From: Pseudomonas sp. LP_7_YM
GTDB lineage: Bacteria > Pseudomonadota > Gammaproteobacteria > Pseudomonadales > Pseudomonadaceae
DNA: 64,000 nt
Reading direction: 5' to 3'
Assembly (NCBI RefSeq): GCF_004364435.1
Contig: NZ_SOCT01000001.1
Span: 124,001 to 188,000, forward strand
Positions 55,347 to 64,000 of this stretch are shown here, in pieces. The notes below the pieces were generated by a model. The model saw only the letters and a list, made by a program, of their open reading frames with translations, ran no database searches and was not told the DNA's origin. A program made the translations under genes and the position numbers. Every line of letters starts with the position of its first letter. Within the stretch, counting starts at the first letter, position 1.

Positions 55347-57358
55347 AGCTCCCTCTGTTCTTTCATCACAGGCTCGGCCTGAACCTGGGCCTTACACTGA
55401 GCATACTGCCGGTGTTGTGCCAGGCTCAGGGCGAGCCGGGTACGCAGGTGCTGCCGCTGCCGTTGTCGGGCCCGGCATTCACCGTCGCCAACGAAGCCTA
55501 TAGCGCTTATGACCGCAAGGACTACGACCTGGCGATTGCCAAGGCTCATGAAGCGCTGCGTCAGCGCGCTGACGCGGTGCAATTGCGCAAACTGATCAGC
55601 CTGGCTGAGCGCGACAAGTACCAGCGCGACCATCCTCAGCGTTACCCACAAGGCCCGCAGGGCCCAAAGGCACGTCCAAAACCTGGGTATATAGAGGGTA
55701 ACCGAGCCCTGAAAGCCTATGCCGCTGGCGACTTTGACCACTCTGCAGCGTCTGCCCGCAAGGCCGTCGCCCAAGCGCCAAAGAATCTGGACTATCGCAT
55801 GATGCTGATCGAGGCGTTGCAACGTGAGCAGCGCCTCGAAGAGGCTGAAGTCGCGACCAACCAGGCCATTCAGGTCGTGGGTCCTGAACCAGTGCTGACC
55901 CGCCGTCTGGATGCGATTCACCAGCAGATGGCTGTGGCCGGTGCGGCCCAGGGGTATAAGGCACTGGCGCGGGGCGACAACGATGCGGCGGCCACCCATG
56001 CCCGCGATTCGATACGACGTTTCCCCAACGAAATCGCTTATCGCCGGTTGCTGGTCAGCGCGCTGATCGCTCAACAGAACGACTCCGAAGCGCGTTCGGC
56101 AGCCACCGAGGCGTTGGCGTTGAAAGGCAACGACGCCACCTTGCTCGTTCAGCGTGGGCAAATACGTCAGCGCCTGGGCGATCAGAGCGGGGCGCAGCAG
56201 GACTTCGCCCAAGCCTTGGCGGTGGGCAACCTGCCGCTGCGCGAACAGGCTTCGCTGTATGCCGCCATGGGCAAGCCCAAAGAGTCGCTTGAGCGGTTGA
56301 ATCAGGCGCGCGATGCGGGTGAGCTGCTGCCTGGCGACGAAGTGCAGATGGCCTATCTGCTGAGTCAGTCGGGTGATGATCGCGGTGCGCTTGCAGTGTT
56401 CAAGCGCGCTGATCGGCAGAACGGCCTCAAGCCTACCGAAGTGCAGGATGCAGCGTACACGGCCATGCGTACGCCTGACGACGTGCAGGCCATCGCCTAC
56501 TTTCGCCGTGTGCTCGGCTCCCAACAGGCGGGCGATCTGCCGATGTCCGCTCAACAGGTCTTCGATACCCGCCGTGCGGTCTCCGACCTGTCGCGGGTGT
56601 GGGGCTTGACCAACACCACCACCTATCGCGGTTCAAGCACCTCCAATGGCTTGAGCGGCGCCCCGAGCCGCAACAATGACAGCGTGCAAAACAGCACCGA
56701 AGTGTTCTGGCGTCCTGCGGGCTATCGTGATGCGCGCTTTGTCGAATTGTACGGACGAGTCACCGACACGCTGTGGAACAAGAAAAGCGGCAACGATAAA
56801 GGGCTGGACGCGCTGCAGGGTGCAGTCGGCGTGCGGGTCAAACCCTTCACCGACTACAACGTCATGGCGGCTTTCGAGCGCACCTTTCCGCTGGGTGATT
56901 CCAATGTGAACGGCGACTGGCTGGTGCGCCTGGGCTACGGTTCGAGCATCGGCACCGATTTGCGTGTGGACGTGCCGAGCTGGTGGACATCGCAGTTATA
57001 TGCCGAAGGTGGACGTTACCTGCAGGACAAGCGCAATTATTTCAACAGTGAATGGCAACTGGGGCGCAGCTATCGCATCGATAGCATCAGCCCGCGGCTG
57101 GTGGTCTTTCCGCATGTGGTGGCCGCCGTGGACTACGACTCCAAGATGCACAGCGAGGTGGATGCGCTGGGGCACGAGAGCACATCGTCCGACAATGCGG
57201 GTGGTTTGGGGGTGGGTGTTGGTACGCGTTACTGGTTTCATGAAACTCGCTACAAGGCTCCGCAGTCCTACGTAGACTTCTCCTTGCAATACCGGGAGAA
57301 GGTTTTTGGTGATGACAGTGCGCAAGGTGTCTTTGCGCGCATGACCTTTTCGTGGTGA
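55343..57358 (+). CDS. nfrA: NfrA-like outer-membrane protein with TPR domain
   Basis: A 671-residue exported protein: a signal peptide ending in CQAQG, a tetratricopeptide-rich periplasmic half (about 45-370, with repeats such as KAYAAGDFDHSAASARKAV), then a C-terminal beta-barrel region ending FARMTFSW with an aromatic last residue, as in outer-membrane proteins. The barrel shows NfrA C-terminal features (FTDYNVMAAFERTFPLGD). E. coli NfrA, the phage N4 receptor, is longer (about 990 residues), so this is a short version. It overlaps the nfrB-like gene by four bases and presumably exports the glycan across the outer membrane. Confidence 0.82.
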   Translation: MKLPLFFHHRLGLNLGLTLSILPVLCQAQGEPGTQVLPLPLSGPAFTVANEAYSAYDRKDYDLAIAKAHEALRQRADAVQLRKLISLAERDKYQRDHPQRYPQGPQGPKARPKPGYIEGNRALKAYAAGDFDHSAASARKAVAQAPKNLDYRMMLIEALQREQRLEEAEVATNQAIQVVGPEPVLTRRLDAIHQQMAVAGAAQGYKALARGDNDAAATHARDSIRRFPNEIAYRRLLVSALIAQQNDSEARSAATEALALKGNDATLLVQRGQIRQRLGDQSGAQQDFAQALAVGNLPLREQASLYAAMGKPKESLERLNQARDAGELLPGDEVQMAYLLSQSGDDRGALAVFKRADRQNGLKPTEVQDAAYTAMRTPDDVQAIAYFRRVLGSQQAGDLPMSAQQVFDTRRAVSDLSRVWGLTNTTTYRGSSTSNGLSGAPSRNNDSVQNSTEVFWRPAGYRDARFVELYGRVTDTLWNKKSGNDKGLDALQGAVGVRVKPFTDYNVMAAFERTFPLGDSNVNGDWLVRLGYGSSIGTDLRVDVPSWWTSQLYAEGGRYLQDKRNYFNSEWQLGRSYRIDSISPRLVVFPHVVAAVDYDSKMHSEVDALGHESTSSDNAGGLGVGVGTRYWFHETRYKAPQSYVDFSLQYREKVFGDDSAQGVFARMTFSW

Positions 57359-58227
57359 GGCGTGTCTTGAACAAAGCGGGCATTCCACGGTTGGGAATTA
57401 TCCTCCTGTCAGCGCTCCTGGTGTGCGCGCTGTGCGTGGCAGCCAGTGCGTTGCGCCCACTTTGGCAGACTATGAAACCGAATATCGCTGGGATTGTATG
57501 GCAACCGGACAACGCTACCGTCGGCATTGAAGGCGACTGGCAAAAGCTCGGTGTGCATGAGTTGCTGGTGCAATGGACTGCCGTGGATGGCGAGGCATTC
57601 GTCCCCGGGGCGGGCATGACAGAAGCACCGGTGTTACCTGACTGGGCTCGTATAGCCAAAGAGCCCTGGGCGCAGGATGTGATCGTCGGGCTGGCCGGCT
57701 TTTATAGCGAGACCAAGTCGCGTGACAACATCGAGGAATTGGCCACATTGTCTGCGCGTCTGGCCAAGGTGCAAGTCCCGCTGAACGTCACCGGCTGGTA
57801 TTTTCCAGCGGAAGTCGACCCCAGCTGGAGTCGCGCGACAGAGCTGCCGGCGTTGCTTGCGACGCTGCCAAGGCCCTTGTGGATCAGCGTTTACGATGGT
57901 GCCAACATTGGGCCCGACGCGACTGCGGCATGGCTCAAAACCTGGCTGCCGGATGACATAGGTGTGTTCTTTCAGGATGGCGTCGGCGTTTACGCCCGCA
58001 CCGCCCCGGTAGCGCGCACCTATATCGATGCGTTGCGCAAGAAGTTTGGCAAGAACCGGGTGAAAGTCATCGTCGAGGCGTTTCGTCCGCAGGTCGGCGG
58101 CGGTTTCCGTCCGGCGACGGTCGACGAACTCAAACCGCAGATCGCCGCCTACTCCGGCTATTCGCTGTACCTGTTCGACGGCCCGCACTATGTGACGCCG
58201 GAACTGGTTGATGAATTGTTGCAGTAG
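57352..58227 (+). CDS. predicted periplasmic glycoside-hydrolase-like protein
   Basis: A 291-residue protein with an N-terminal membrane or signal segment (about residues 13-33) and a domain that looks like a TIM-barrel: IAGIVWQPDNATVGI, VNVTGWYFPAEVD-like VPLNVTGWYFPAEVDP, WISVYDGANIGPDATAAW and DDIGVFFQDGVGVY, strand-and-loop patterns seen in DUF4434-like glycoside hydrolases. I do not recognise it with certainty. It overlaps nfrA and may start at the GTG at 57352 or, with gtgagg before it, at the TTG at 57367. It could trim the polysaccharide, or be the counterpart of E. coli YbcH (position only). Confidence 0.6.
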   Translation: MVRRVLNKAGIPRLGIILLSALLVCALCVAASALRPLWQTMKPNIAGIVWQPDNATVGIEGDWQKLGVHELLVQWTAVDGEAFVPGAGMTEAPVLPDWARIAKEPWAQDVIVGLAGFYSETKSRDNIEELATLSARLAKVQVPLNVTGWYFPAEVDPSWSRATELPALLATLPRPLWISVYDGANIGPDATAAWLKTWLPDDIGVFFQDGVGVYARTAPVARTYIDALRKKFGKNRVKVIVEAFRPQVGGGFRPATVDELKPQIAAYSGYSLYLFDGPHYVTPELVDELLQ

Positions 58228-58242
58228 CGGGCGCGGACTTGA

Positions 58243-58274
58243 CTCAGGCTGGGGCCTTTTGACCCCGGCCTGAG
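58243..58274. terminator. bidirectional terminator-like hairpin
   Basis: ctcaggctgggg (58243-58254), an 8-base loop and ccccggcctgag (58263-58274) form a 12-pair stem with one G-U. It lies between the convergent polysaccharide operon and the old-yellow-enzyme gene and would end transcription from both sides, although it lacks a long T-run. Confidence 0.65.
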
Positions 58275-58314
58275 GGCGCCTTGCAACACCGATAGCGCAA
58301 ATCTGCGTGATCGG

Positions 58315-59442
58315 TCAGGCCGGTTGGTAAGGGGTGTAGTCGATGTAACCTTTGCCATCGCCGCCATAATAGGAGTCGCGGTCCGGCGTGGTCAGAGGCC
58401 AGCCATTCTTCAGGCGGGCTACCAGGTCAGGGTTGGCGATGAAAGGCTGACCGAAGGCGGCCAGATCAATCAGCCCGGCATTGACCAGATCCTGAGCGCG
58501 TTCCAGCGTCATGTCTCCGGCAAGAATCAGCGCGGTTTCACCCAATTGTGCCTTGCAGTGCTTGAGCAGCGAACGCAATGCTTGTTCTTGAGCATCCGAG
58601 CCTTCGGCAGCCAGGAAGAAGTGTGTCTGGTCCATGACGTGGACATAAGCGATGCCTCGTTGGCTCATACCCGCGCACAGCGCCGAGTAGGTTTCGTCGA
58701 TTTCAGGGTAGATCGGCATGTCGAACAGCTGCCCGTAAGGCGAAACGCGAATCCCCACTTTGTCGGCGCCGATCTTCGCTGTCACTGCATCGACCACCTC
58801 AAAGACGAAGCGCAGTCGGTCCTGCAGGTTCTGCGCCGAATAGCGGTCATCCCGGTCGTTGACCAGCGGGTTGAGAAACTGTTCGATCAGGTACCCGTTG
58901 GCACCGTGGATTTCAACGCCGTCGAATCCGGCAGCAATAGCGTTCTCGGCTGCCTGAGCAAAATCGGCCACCACCCGGCCGACTTCTTCGGTGGTTAGCC
59001 GACGTGGCGTCGACGTCGGGACGAAACCGGGCTCGCCGCTTTCCTCGTAGCCAAAGGCAATGGCGCCCTGAGCCGGTTTGTCGGTAGCGCTGACTGGCGC
59101 CTTGCCATCAATCTGGATCGAGGTGTGGGACACGCGGCCCACATGCCACAGCTGGGCGAACATCCTGCCACCGACGCTGTGCACCGAATCCGTCACCAGC
59201 TTCCAGCCTTTGATCTGCTCTGAGGTGAAGACTCCGGGGTTGAACAGGTAGCCTTGACCTTCGCGGGAAATCGGCGTGCCTTCGGAAACGATCAGGCCGG
59301 CAGTGCCGCGCTGGGTGTAATGCAGGGCGATCTGTTCAGTTGCGATGTCCTGGGGTGCGCGGGATCGGGTCATGGGTGCCATGACGAAGCGGTTGCTCAG
59401 CGGCAGACCCCTGAGCTCGTAACGTGCAAATAGATCGGTCAT
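58315..59442 (-). CDS. old yellow enzyme family NADH:flavin oxidoreductase
   Basis: A 375-residue FMN-dependent ene-reductase of the NemA/OYE type, with RFVMAPMTRSRA, LWHVGRVSH, GFDGVEIHGANGYLIEQFLNP, DDRYSAQ and the C-terminal PFIANPDLVARLKNGWPL that are standard for the family. It reduces C=C double bonds of unsaturated aldehydes, ketones, nitro compounds or maleimides. The start is the ATG at 59442, after atcttt. It is divergent from a LysR gene, which probably senses the electrophile. Confidence 0.9.
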   Translation of the reverse strand: MTDLFARYELRGLPLSNRFVMAPMTRSRAPQDIATEQIALHYTQRGTAGLIVSEGTPISREGQGYLFNPGVFTSEQIKGWKLVTDSVHSVGGRMFAQLWHVGRVSHTSIQIDGKAPVSATDKPAQGAIAFGYEESGEPGFVPTSTPRRLTTEEVGRVVADFAQAAENAIAAGFDGVEIHGANGYLIEQFLNPLVNDRDDRYSAQNLQDRLRFVFEVVDAVTAKIGADKVGIRVSPYGQLFDMPIYPEIDETYSALCAGMSQRGIAYVHVMDQTHFFLAAEGSDAQEQALRSLLKHCKAQLGETALILAGDMTLERAQDLVNAGLIDLAAFGQPFIANPDLVARLKNGWPLTTPDRDSYYGGDGKGYIDYTPYQPA

Positions 59443-59570
59443 CAAAGATTCTCGTGTGCAGAAGGCGATTCAGGCTGCGCGGGTGTGGGGCAGTGAAAGC
59501 CTGGGTGAAAGATAAAGCGATGGTATGTAATTGCTGAAAGAGCCACAATTGCACGCCTTGGCAAAAGACT

Positions 59571-59587
59571 ATTGCGATTCAAGCAAT
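59571..59587. promoter_or_regulatory. candidate LysR operator
   Basis: The dyad attgc-gattcaa-gcaat, containing the T-N11-A core TGCGATTCAAGCA, lies 17 bases before the LysR start and about 130 bases before the oxidoreductase start in the divergent region. It fits a LysR binding site; not tested. Confidence 0.45.
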
Positions 59588-59603
59588 TAGAGGGACGCTT
59601 TCG

Positions 59604-60533
59604 ATGCACCTCAAAGCTCACAGGTTCTTCGCAATGGTCGCGGTGACCGGCAGTTTTTCCGCGACAGCCCGGCATTTTCAGGTGCCGGCGTCGTCGGTTT
59701 CGCGTTTTGTCGCAGCGCTCGAGCGCGAGGTTGGCCAGCAGCTGCTCTATCGCAATACGCGCGCGGTCAAGCTTACGGAAGCGGGGGAGCGTTACTACCT
59801 GCAGATCCGCGAAGTGCTGGAGCTGCTGGATGCGGCGGACGAGGAGATCACCGGCAAAGGCGCGGAGATCCGAGGGTTGGTGCGGATCAACGCGCCGGTG
59901 GCGTTGGGGCATCTGCACATCGTCCATTTGCTCAACGGGCTCTATGAAAAATACCCGCAGTTGAGTGTCGAGCTGACCGTCACTGATGCCTTCATCGATC
60001 CGGTTCAGGAGGGCGCCGACATCACGTTTCGGGTCGGGCATATGGAGGATTCAGGGCTGATCGGGCGCAGGATCTGTGATCAGCAGCATGTGCTGTGCGC
60101 AAGCCCAGGCTACCTGGAAAAACACGGAACGCCGACTACCCCGGAAGCGCTGCGCAAGCATTGCTGTCTGGTCTACAAAGGCTCGGGCGGCGCTCAACGT
60201 TGGCATTTCCGGCAGCCAAAGACTGGCACGCTGCAAATCATCGACGTCAACGGTCCGTTGCGCAGCAATAACGCCCAGGTGCTGGTGGAGGCAACGCTGG
60301 CCGGTCGAGGGATTGTGTTGTTCCCGTCGTGGCTGTTCAGCAAGGAGAGCTTCACTCGCGACAAGCTGGTCAGGCTGCTGCCGGAGTGGGGCGGTTCGGT
60401 GGAGCAGATGCAAACCCAGATCTACCTGCTTTCCCCGGAAAACCGTCTGCGCTCGAAGAAAATCAGGGCGGTGTGGGATTACTTCGTCGAGGCGATTGGT
60501 TCGCCGCCGTATTGGGACGATCTGCAGGGGTAA
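59604..60533 (+). CDS. LysR-family regulator of the oxidoreductase
   Basis: A 309-residue LysR-type regulator starting MHLKAHRFFAMVAVTGSFSATARHF with a helix-turn-helix in VPASSVSRFVAALEREVGQQLLYR. It is divergent from the old-yellow-enzyme gene and resembles the LysR proteins that control such oxidoreductases in response to reactive electrophiles. It is convergent with the beta-hydroxyacid dehydrogenase gene. The only structure I see in the 230-base gap is a partial repeat at 60626-60638. Confidence 0.85.
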   Translation: MHLKAHRFFAMVAVTGSFSATARHFQVPASSVSRFVAALEREVGQQLLYRNTRAVKLTEAGERYYLQIREVLELLDAADEEITGKGAEIRGLVRINAPVALGHLHIVHLLNGLYEKYPQLSVELTVTDAFIDPVQEGADITFRVGHMEDSGLIGRRICDQQHVLCASPGYLEKHGTPTTPEALRKHCCLVYKGSGGAQRWHFRQPKTGTLQIIDVNGPLRSNNAQVLVEATLAGRGIVLFPSWLFSKESFTRDKLVRLLPEWGGSVEQMQTQIYLLSPENRLRSKKIRAVWDYFVEAIGSPPYWDDLQG

Positions 60534-60763
60534 AGAAGGCGTGACGCAACGGGGGGTGCCCATGTCGCTGCAGGCATGCTGGCACAGGCGGTGACCCGTG
60601 TGTCGTCGAGTTTCAGAGCCCGCCTTCGCTGCCGTCGTGCAGCGCTGGCGTCCCCCCTGGGATTTGCATCGAGCATGAAGATGCGCGAACGCGGCTTTTT
60701 TGCCCTGAGGGAGCTGCTGGAGCTGTGCGACGGCCGCTAAGGCGGCATATCAGGCCACGCCGA

Positions 60764-61636
60764 TCATCGTGGATTGCGCCGCTCTTCAACTTCGGCCAAT
60801 ACCGCAAGGTCCATTTCACCCTGCCCGTGGTCGACCGCGTCCTGCAGGTTGGCCCTGACGTTCTCTGCCGTCGGCATTTGTACTGACACCTGGCGGGCAG
60901 CGGCGAGGACCAGCTCGACATCCTTAAGACCCAGCACCGCCTTGAAGGCTGCAGGTTCATAGCTTCGTTCGCCGATCAAGCCGCCGTAACCGGCATAGAC
61001 CGGACCGGGGAAGAGGGTGTTCGACATCAGGTCCACCAGGTCACTGGATGCCAGCCCGTGGCGGGTCACCAGCACCGCCGCTTCGCTCACGGCCTGCACT
61101 GCCGACACGATGAGGAAGTTCGCCGCCAGTTTCATCGCGTTCGCCGCCGAGGCCTTGGCGCCCAATGGCCAGGTCTTGCGACCGATCAGATCGAACAGTG
61201 GCTGAACCTTACCCAGCGCCTGCTCGGGTCCGGCCGCCAGAATGTTCAACTGAGCCGCAGCCGCGACATTTGGCCGACCCAATACCGGTGCCGCGATGTA
61301 AGCCACACCCTGGGCGCTGTGCAGTTCGGCCAGCTCATCGGCGAAGGCCACCGAAATCGTTGCCATGTTGACGTGGATCAGCGGGGCCTCGAGCTGCTTC
61401 AGCAGCCCGGAATCGAGCAGCACCGAGCGCAGCGCCTTGTCATCGGCGAGCATGCTGAAGACCACGTCGGCGGCAAAGGCTTCTGCAGGCACTGTCGCCG
61501 CGTTGGCGCCAAGCTCTACCAATGGCTGGGTCGCTTCAGGCGAGCGGTTCCAGACCCACAGTTGGTGTCCGCCTTTCAACAGATTGGCCGCGATGGCCTG
61601 TCCCATGTTGCCCAGGCCCAGGAAACCGATTTTCAT
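60764..61636 (-). CDS. beta-hydroxyacid dehydrogenase family oxidoreductase
   Basis: A 290-residue NAD(P)-dependent 6-phosphogluconate/3-hydroxyisobutyrate dehydrogenase-like protein. The dinucleotide motif GLGNMGQA is at residues 7-14, and the catalytic lysine is K169 in ANAMKLAANF. The substrate-binding motif differs from the strict DxSTxSP (the sequence reads NMATISVAFAD), so the substrate is not clearly hydroxyisobutyrate; members of this group also include imine reductases and short-chain acid reductases. I use the ATG at 61636; the frame before it to 61777 does not look coding. Divergent from an EamA gene. Confidence 0.85.
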   Translation of the reverse strand: MKIGFLGLGNMGQAIAANLLKGGHQLWVWNRSPEATQPLVELGANAATVPAEAFAADVVFSMLADDKALRSVLLDSGLLKQLEAPLIHVNMATISVAFADELAELHSAQGVAYIAAPVLGRPNVAAAAQLNILAAGPEQALGKVQPLFDLIGRKTWPLGAKASAANAMKLAANFLIVSAVQAVSEAAVLVTRHGLASSDLVDLMSNTLFPGPVYAGYGGLIGERSYEPAAFKAVLGLKDVELVLAAARQVSVQMPTAENVRANLQDAVDHGQGEMDLAVLAEVEERRNPR

Positions 61637-61947
61637 CCGATATATCTCCGGTAAGCAGCGTAATGAAGGTGAGGTGCGCAGTGATCGCACTCTAGCATCC
61701 TCCTTGGTGCCTTCCGTAGTCTCGGTCAATGCGAACCCGCGTCGAGGCGAGTCGGGTTTATCCCTGACAGCCGGCATCCAACTGTCCGATACCGATCTGT
61801 TCAGTGGTTTTGTACTCTCGATCCAGTTGCCTGGTCCCAGCCCTTGCGCTTCACGCTCAAGTGGTGATTGTATTGCGGCCCTTGATCGCGGGGCGCTCGA
61901 GACTCTTGCAGCGCTGTTCTACCTTCGTTTAGCGCAAAGCCATTCTC
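61637..61947. other. intergenic region
   Basis: A 311-base gap between the divergent dehydrogenase and EamA exporter genes. I see no repeat, no LysR-like dyad and no gene that I could support; promoters for both flanking genes must lie here. Confidence 0.6.
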
Positions 61948-62781
61948 ATGACTCTGGAAGTATTCGCGGTCATCATGCTGGGCGCGGTCCTGCATGCGTC
62001 CTGGAACGCTGTGGTCAAGGGGGGCGAGGACAAGCTCCTCACTACCTGCATGATCACCTCCGTAGCGACAGCCGTTGCCTTGCTCGTCGTCCCTTTTCTG
62101 CAGTTGCCGGCGCCGCAAAGCTGGCCGTTTCTGGGGCTGTCGGTGCTTCTTCAAGTCCTTTACTTCGTGCTCGTGGCGACCACTTATCGAATGGCTGACA
62201 TGAGTCAGACCTACCCGATCATGCGCGGCACCGCGCCGTTGCTGGTTGCGCTGGTGAGTCTGATGCTGTTCCCGGACACCCTTTCTTTCTTCGCCTGGGC
62301 CGGCATTGCGATCATTTGTGTCGGTATCCTGTGCATGGCCGGCAGACCCTCAGCGGAACAGCGAAAGGGCGTGGTACTGGCCCTGATCAACGCCTGTGTC
62401 ATCGCCGCTTATACCTTGATCGACGGCCTGGGCGTGCGTCGATCCGGTGCGCCTGTGGCCTATACCCTGTGGATATTCCTGCTGACCGGAATGCCTCTCG
62501 CCGCGTGGGCTCTGGCCAGGCAGCGGGTGGCCTTCGGCAGCTATGTCATGCGCAATTGGCGGCTCGGCGTGGTTGGCGGCGTTGGAACCGTTGCTTCATA
62601 CGGGCTAGCGTTGTGGGCCATGACGGTGGCGCCTGTCGCCGTGGTTTCTGCACTCAGGGAAACGTCGATCCTGTTCGGTGTCACCATCTCGGCGCTGGTA
62701 CTCAAAGAGCATCTGCCGCGTATTCGCATTGCCGCTGCCTGCATCATTGCCGCCGGGGCGATTGTGCTGCGCCTCGGGTAA
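61948..62781 (+). CDS. EamA (DMT) family transporter
   Basis: A 277-residue transporter with about ten helices, short for the family, starting [29 protein letters not shown]. The two EamA repeats are recognisable. It is divergent from the dehydrogenase gene and may export a related small acid or amine (position only). Confidence 0.82.
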   Translation: MTLEVFAVIMLGAVLHASWNAVVKGGEDKLLTTCMITSVATAVALLVVPFLQLPAPQSWPFLGLSVLLQVLYFVLVATTYRMADMSQTYPIMRGTAPLLVALVSLMLFPDTLSFFAWAGIAIICVGILCMAGRPSAEQRKGVVLALINACVIAAYTLIDGLGVRRSGAPVAYTLWIFLLTGMPLAAWALARQRVAFGSYVMRNWRLGVVGGVGTVASYGLALWAMTVAPVAVVSALRETSILFGVTISALVLKEHLPRIRIAAACIIAAGAIVLRLG

Positions 62782-62926
62782 GCCCTGTCACCTGACGCCT
62801 TTACCTGCGTCGTTGGCCTTGGGTGGATTCCCCCGCGAATCTGCTCCTGTCCCGGTTGCGATGCTGGAGCCGCGAGGGCTGCGCCTGTTAAGATTCGCGG
62901 CTTGTTCGACCTATTCGGAATTTTCC

Positions 62927-64000
62927 ATGACCACCGTTCGTACCCGCATCGCGCCATCGCCCACCGGCGACCCTCACGTTGGCACGGCTTACATCGCGCT
63001 CTTCAACTACTGCTTCGCCAAGCAGCATGGTGGCGAATTCATCCTGCGCATTGAAGACACCGATCAGTTGCGCTCGACCCGCGAGTCCGAACAACAGATT
63101 TTCGACTCGCTGCGCTGGCTTGGCATCGAGTGGAGCGAGGGGCCGGACGTCGGTGGTCCGCATGGTCCGTATCGTCAGAGCGAGCGCGGCGACATCTATA
63201 AGAAGTACACCCGGCAACTGGTCGACGCCGGGCATGCCTTCCCTTGCTTCTGCACCGCCGAAGAACTGGACCAGATGCGTGCCGAGCAGATGGCCCGTGG
63301 CGAAACCCCACGTTATGACGGTCGTGCGCTGCTGCTTTCCAAGGAAGAAGTCGAGCGTCGCCTTGCCGCTGGCGAGCCCCATGTGATCCGCATGAAGGTG
63401 CCAAGCGAAGGCGTGTGCGTGGTGCCTGACATTCTGCGTGGCGAAGTCGAAATCCCATGGGACCGCATGGACATGCAGGTGCTGATGAAGACTGACGGCC
63501 TGCCGACCTACTTTCTGGCCAACGTTGTCGACGACCATCTGATGGGCATCACCCACGTGCTGCGCGGCGAAGAATGGCTGCCGTCGGCACCGAAACTGAT
63601 CCTGCTCTACGAATACTTCGGCTGGGAAAAACCGGCCCTGTGCTACATGCCGCTGTTGCGCAACCCGGACAAGAGCAAGCTGTCCAAGCGCAAGAACCCG
63701 ACCTCGGTGACGTTCTACGAACGCATGGGCTTCATGCCCGAAGCGATGCTCAACTACCTGGGTCGCATGGGTTGGTCGATGCCGGACGAGCGCGAGAAGT
63801 TCTCGCTGCAGGAAATGGTCGATAACTTCGACCTGACCCGCGTTTCTCTTGGCGGGCCGATTTTCGACATCGAGAAACTCTCCTGGCTCAACGGCCAGTG
63901 GCTGCGTGAGCTGCCGGTCGACGAATTTGCCTCGCGGTTGCAGACGTGGGCGTTCAACCGTGACTACATGATGAAGATCGCGCCGCATGTGCAAGGGCGC
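62927..64000 (+). CDS. gltX: glutamyl-tRNA synthetase (5' part, runs off the window)
   Basis: The first 358 codons of a class I aminoacyl-tRNA synthetase; the gene continues past the window end. The HIGH-type motif is PHVGTA (near residue 17), with [14 protein letters not shown] around it, and the KMSKS-type loop is [39 protein letters not shown] is the usual glutamate-tRNA synthetase core. It charges tRNA-Glu. It stands alone here with a 145-base gap upstream that lacks a recognisable regulatory signal. Confidence 0.97.
   Translation, partial: MTTVRTRIAPSPTGDPHVGTAYIALFNYCFAKQHGGEFILRIEDTDQLRSTRESEQQIFDSLRWLGIEWSEGPDVGGPHGPYRQSERGDIYKKYTRQLVDAGHAFPCFCTAEELDQMRAEQMARGETPRYDGRALLLSKEEVERRLAAGEPHVIRMKVPSEGVCVVPDILRGEVEIPWDRMDMQVLMKTDGLPTYFLANVVDDHLMGITHVLRGEEWLPSAPKLILLYEYFGWEKPALCYMPLLRNPDKSKLSKRKNPTSVTFYERMGFMPEAMLNYLGRMGWSMPDEREKFSLQEMVDNFDLTRVSLGGPIFDIEKLSWLNGQWLRELPVDEFASRLQTWAFNRDYMMKIAPHVQGR

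Noticed and set aside
55343..57358. Prophage or phage remnant because NfrA is a phage receptor
   Set aside because: NfrA-like proteins are host outer-membrane proteins. No phage structural, lysis or integrase genes are present anywhere in the window.
62782..62926. tRNA gene near gltX
   Set aside because: I looked for cloverleaf-type conserved loops (GGTTCGAAT-like sequence) in the gaps around gltX and found none.

Overview
The window is high-GC chromosomal DNA of a Pseudomonas, most likely from the fluorescens/putida/syringae side of the genus. The evidence is gene content and order: an itaconate locus laid out like that of P. aeruginosa, eat-eutB-eutC, an efeUOB iron locus, gltX, and short palindromic REP-like repeats between genes. 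I see no tRNA, rRNA, CRISPR array, insertion sequence or prophage. The window starts inside a cupin gene and ends inside gltX.

Layout. (1) 0.2-10.3 kb: a LysR regulator faces an itaconate-type operon with itaconyl-CoA hydratase (ich), an acyl-CoA dehydrogenase, an MmgE/PrpD protein, the CoA transferase (ict), citramalyl-CoA lyase (ccl) and a three-gene TRAP dicarboxylate transporter. Together these would import itaconate and split it to acetyl-CoA and pyruvate. (2) 10.5-15.0 kb, minus strand: an acid/ferrous-iron uptake operon (efeU, efeO, efeB, and a second, short EfeO/EfeM) behind a strong Fur box. (3) 15.1-19.1 kb: a LysR regulator divergent from a CitMHS-type carboxylate transporter and a split AtuA-like enzyme pair. 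(4) 19.4-23.9 kb: a TonB-dependent receptor followed by two PstS-like periplasmic binding proteins. (5) 24.0-26.0 kb: a stand-alone UvrD-like helicase. (6) 26.1-31.3 kb: ethanolamine use (AraC regulator, permease eat, ammonia-lyase eutBC). (7) 31.3-34.5 kb: an MFS transporter divergent from an ArsR-type regulator, then a LysR regulator. (8) 34.7-42.8 kb: a tightly overlapping operon with a flavin monooxygenase, a complete peptide/nickel-type ABC importer and two carboxymuconolactone-decarboxylase/AhpD-like proteins; its substrate is unknown. (9) 42.9-48.7 kb: two EamA exporters, two LysR regulators and an oddly built family III CoA transferase. (10) 48.7-58.2 kb: an exopolysaccharide operon with wecB, a BcsB-like periplasmic protein, an NfrB-like glycosyltransferase carrying C-terminal MshEN (c-di-GMP-binding) repeats, an NfrA-like outer-membrane protein and a possible periplasmic glycoside-hydrolase-like protein. 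(11) 58.3-64 kb: old yellow enzyme with a divergent LysR, a beta-hydroxyacid dehydrogenase, an EamA exporter and gltX.

The most interesting parts are the NfrA/NfrB-type, probably c-di-GMP-controlled polysaccharide operon, which has extra subunits compared with the E. coli system I know, and the monooxygenase-ABC-AhpD operon, a conserved but functionally undefined cluster type. Family assignments come from reading the translated sequence and from memory of the families; no database search was run.
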